The position numbers were made by a program, and so were the translations under genes. Of a stretch of 64,000 nt of DNA, positions 60,808-64,000 are shown one piece after another. Under the pieces are notes generated by a model that ran no database searches, was not told where the DNA came from, and was given only the letters and a program-made list of their open reading frames with translations. Position 1 is the first letter of the stretch; each line of letters begins with the position of its first letter. This DNA is from Cunninghamella blakesleeana (Eukaryota > Mucoromycota > Mucoromycetes > Mucorales > Cunninghamellaceae): assembly GCA_017871115.1 (NCBI GenBank), contig JAFCIZ010000006.1, positions 2,046,001-2,110,000 on the forward strand, written 5' to 3'.

Positions 60808-63800
60808 TTAATTAGATGATGGTGAGGATGAAGGTGTATATAGGGTATCTAAGATATGAATCACATGATCCACATTGGTAATATAACATTTTGCTTCTGT
60901 ACTTCGAGATCCAACTGTACAAGTAATGACGGTCTCAGCTATAGTTTGTTTATTAAGGAATGAAAACATATCTTCGTCTGTTCTATCATCACCAATAGAT
61001 AATACGAAATCTGGTTGAAAATCTTGTAAAACTCGATTAGCAATTCCGCTCTTATTCACTTCATGAGGAATTACCTATATAAAATAAAAAATAAAAATGA
61101 GCGATATGTATTAGTTTTTGTCTGTTTTTTTGTTTTTTCTACTCAAATCAACATACTTCAATATTGGTTCTGCCAGCAACAGCATGAACTGCAAAATTTT
61201 TATTTACAGAATCTGCGATATGGTTTTGGCACTCCGCAGCTTGCCATAATCTAATTATATAGTAAATTATATAGTTACTAAATGCGCATAAATTCCAAAA
61301 TGTTTAATTCTGTTAAAAAAATCGTTCACTTACACATATTGAGCATCAGGGCCAGGTGCTGTTCGATAATGCTAAAAAAAATAGCAATATAATAAAAATA
61401 ATTTAAAATCAGGTACTTATTATTTAGTTTTATTTTTTATTTATTTGTTTATTTACCCAAACGATAGAACTTTCTTTGGTTTCAATATAAGCACCAGGGG
61501 TGCGTTCTGTATAATACTTGAAAATCTATTTTTAAATGATAATAATAATAATTAGTAATGTCAATTAATGATAACGACTAATCAATAAATGATAAAAGTA
61601 TTGTGTGATTAATAAAAAAAATTGTAATACTCACTTCCTTAACGGCTGGTTTCCATGACAAATCAATTTGCTCGAATAATGATCTCCATTCTTCACCTCT
61701 TGGTTTAATATAGAATCCATTTTCAGCACTATTTTTTTTTAAAAAGATATATATATATATAAGTTTCTTTATCTTCTTTTTAAAAAAATAATATATTCAT
61801 AAATTGATAAAATATATGAAGATTACCTGAGACCCAAATTAGGTACATCACCGAGATCACGTTCAACATCCAATTTAGTACGGCCAGAAATTACATAGAC
61901 AGCATTTCGAGGATCACTCGTCAATTTAGTCAAAACTGATGTTAAACGATTTAATTCACTCGCACTTGCCGTTTTTCCATGTGTAACTAAAGTACCTCCA
62001 TAATCGAATAAAAATCTATTAGAAATAAAAAGAATTAGAGTTAGTTAATATATATATTTATATTAAATTTATTATTATTATTATAATTAAAATTCACTTA
62101 CACTCGTTTTTTACTAGATTCAAATGTCTTCTTTAAATAATCAACATCTAAAGGAGGGATTTGAGCAGAGAATCGACGACCCGTAGCACTATGAACTTTA
62201 GATAATTCTGAAATAACAGAGATGGCGTATGTTTGAGCAGAATTAGCTTCAATACTTTTATATAATTCTTTCCATCTTGATGTTTTTTCTTCTTGTGACA
62301 TGGATAATGCTTCATGAATAGCATCGCCAATTTGCTATATAATATAAGGAAATATATATATATATATATAAAGTTACAGTAATGATCATTAGTTTCAATA
62401 TAAGTTAACTTTTTCTTTTTTTTAAATAATAATAATAATAATAATTTAATTTTAACCTACCCTATAATCCCATGGATTGACACGTAAGCATGCACCAAAA
62501 CTTCCATAAGTACCAGTAAACTGTAAATCGAATTATAATAATAATATATGAATATAAGATATGAGCTTATGAATATATATTATTATTATTATTATTTTAT
62601 TTTTTATTTTGTGATAATTAAATTTACCTCACTTAAAATGAGCGGATTATGTCTATTTTCTTGGCAAACAATATACTCGTGTGAAGTTAAATTCATTCCA
62701 TCACGTAAAGGAGTGATCAAAGAAACATCGGCTGAAGTTAATAATGCCAAATATTGTGGAAAAGAAATATCTTGATGAAGAAATACAATAGGCTGATAAG
62801 AAATGTTACTGAATTTGGAATTAACACGAGATACTACATCAGATATATGAGCACGGAATTCATTTTGTTCTGAAGTGGATAATGCTATTTGAATCAATAC
62901 AACCTATTTTTTCCAAAAGAACAAGAAATATATAAATATATATTTATGTTTATTTATGCATATATATTAAATCTACTTTATCTTTTTTTGTTTTATACTA
63001 TTAATTATTTATTTTTGATAGTTTACCTTTCCACGCCACTCAGGGTGTCGAATCAAGAATTGTTCAAAGGCTAATAGTTTTTGTCTTACACCTTTAACAT
63101 AATCTAACTTATCCCTAGCAACAATTAATTTTTTTCCAGCATATTTTTCTTTAAGCATATCCATCCAACTAGTAACGGTAGGATCATGTCTAATATTTAT
63201 ATATTTATATATAAATTATTATAAAATTTTAATATTATCTTTTCATATATATATAGTAATTTATTTTATCTTATTTTATTTTACCTTTTCTTATTTAAAG
63301 CGTCAATATCAATACCAATAGGGTAAATACCAACCGTAACATAATGAGAATCCATTTGAATACCCGATGGAGTAGTGTCTAATGATAAAATTCTTGAACA
63401 AGTTTGTAAAAAGTGTCTTGCAAAAGAATAGGTTTGAAATCCAACTAAATCTGATTCTAGCATGCCTTCTAACAACTGCTTGCGAGATGGTAAACAACGG
63501 AAAAGTTCTGATGATGGAAATGGTATATGCATAAAAAACCCAATAATAGCATTTGGTAATTTTTCCCGTAACATCTTTGGTAATAACATCAAATGATAAT
63601 CATTCACCCATACTATTTTATATAAGAATTATAATATATATGTCAGTTCTTTTAATTTATATTACTTATTTCTTTATATATTTTTATAACTTACTTATAT
63701 CCCCTTCCTGGTACATATCAGCAATAGTATTAGCAAATTGTTGATTTACTTCAATATATGATCTCCAAGAATCGTCATGATAACTTTTGTTTTGTATATC

Positions 63801-63836
63801 ATCTTGTACAACATAATGAAAATATGGCCAAAGCGT
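60808..63836 (-). CDS. Trehalose-6-phosphate synthase/phosphatase-like subunit (Tps3/Tsl1 type), 5' end beyond window
   Basis: Twelve exons are visible, in transcription order: 63695-63836, 63285-63612, 63027-63189, 62628-62903, 62461-62520, 62102-62334, 61827-62015, 61635-61728, 61457-61525, 61334-61371, 61157-61250, 60808-61074; upstream exons lie past the right edge. A GT20 domain (WVNDYHLMLLP, GFFMHIPFPSSELFR, VGIYPIGID, ARDKLDYVKGVRQKLLAFEQ, PLRDGMNLTSHEYIVCQ, SEFTGTYGSFG, VNPWDYR) is followed by a HAD-type trehalose-phosphatase domain (VISGRTKLDVE, LSAENGFYIKPRGEEW, SIGDDRTDEDMF). The HAD nucleophile motif reads DYGGT where active phosphatases have DxDGT, so the general acid/base Asp is missing. 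Such paralogues in yeast (Tps3, Tsl1) are regulatory subunits of the trehalose synthase complex; that role is inferred here. Tps2 is the main alternative. Confidence 0.85.
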
Positions 63837-63927
63837 CTATAAATATATAAAATAATATATTTACATAAAACATAAGTTCATAAATTCATGCATTACTCTT
63901 TTTAATATATTTGTATAATGGCACTAT

Positions 63928-63971
<44 letters not shown>

Positions 63972-64000
63972 TCTTTCTTCCCACATTATATATATATATA
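63837..64000. other. Intron of the Tps-like gene reaching the window edge
   Basis: AT-rich sequence with two (TA)n runs and no splice-compatible coding stretch. It is probably an intron, since exon 63695-63836 begins after a TATAG acceptor in mid-protein. Confidence 0.6.

Noticed and set aside
1..64000. tRNA and rRNA genes
   Set aside because: I looked for the T-loop GGTTCRANNCC and B-box-like words, and for conserved rRNA stretches, and found none convincing.
1..64000. CRISPR arrays, bacterial operons or attachment sites
   Set aside because: The repeats are simple microsatellites and every gene is spliced or fungal; no direct-repeat/spacer pattern exists.

Overview
The window is nuclear DNA of an intron-rich, very AT-rich fungus. 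Intergenic and intronic DNA is dominated by A/T runs, (AT)n and (ATT)n. The roughly 119 introns I can place are short (mostly 55-150 bp), with GTAAGT/GTAATA-like donors, TACTAAY-like branch points and TAG acceptors. The gene content (AUR1-type IPC synthase, Nha1-type antiporter, Tps3/Tsl1-like trehalose subunit, tricalbin, Rho3-like GTPase) is fungal. Genes lost from budding yeasts (canonical CUL4, RBMS-type RRM protein, an INTS10-like Integrator subunit) point to an early-diverging lineage. Mucoromycota is my best inference; species cannot be read from the sequence. I saw no rRNA, tRNA, transposon, CRISPR or viral sequence.

Layout, left to right (20 genes): 5' tip of a VPS13-like gene (-, cut by the left edge); divergent hexokinase (-); MFS sugar transporter (+, 13 exons including a 5-nt and a 4-nt microexon); RBMS-like RRM protein (+); RluA-type pseudouridine synthase (-); HSE1/STAM ESCRT-0 subunit (+); GPI-anchored trypsin-fold protease (+); CUL4 cullin (-, 17 exons); Rho3-like GTPase (+); intronless mitochondrial PPR protein (-); tricalbin (+); RNA polymerase III subunit RPC8/Rpc25 (+); mitochondrial processing peptidase beta (-); INTS10-like protein (+); an unrecognised 356-aa protein (+); Na+/H+ antiporter (+); NAA50 acetyltransferase (+); a 4.1-kb gene-free stretch; AUR1 (+); tail-anchored PCD1-like Nudix hydrolase (-); and a Tps3/Tsl1-like subunit (-, 5' end beyond the right edge).

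The genes are mostly housekeeping and do not form a cluster or an obvious joint pathway. Links are thematic: sugar uptake, phosphorylation and trehalose (transporter, hexokinase, Tps); ER-plasma-membrane lipid contacts and sphingolipids (VPS13, tricalbin, AUR1); ubiquitin and endosome (CUL4, HSE1). Two divergent pairs share compact promoters (PUS/HSE1, 182 bp; CUL4/RHO, 266 bp). Several promoters share a GC-rich word of the form (A/G)GCGGA followed by a TTTAAA-like run.

All exon models were built by hand from reading frame, splice consensus and remembered family motifs. Summed exon lengths of every complete model are divisible by three. No alignment, domain search or RNA evidence was available.
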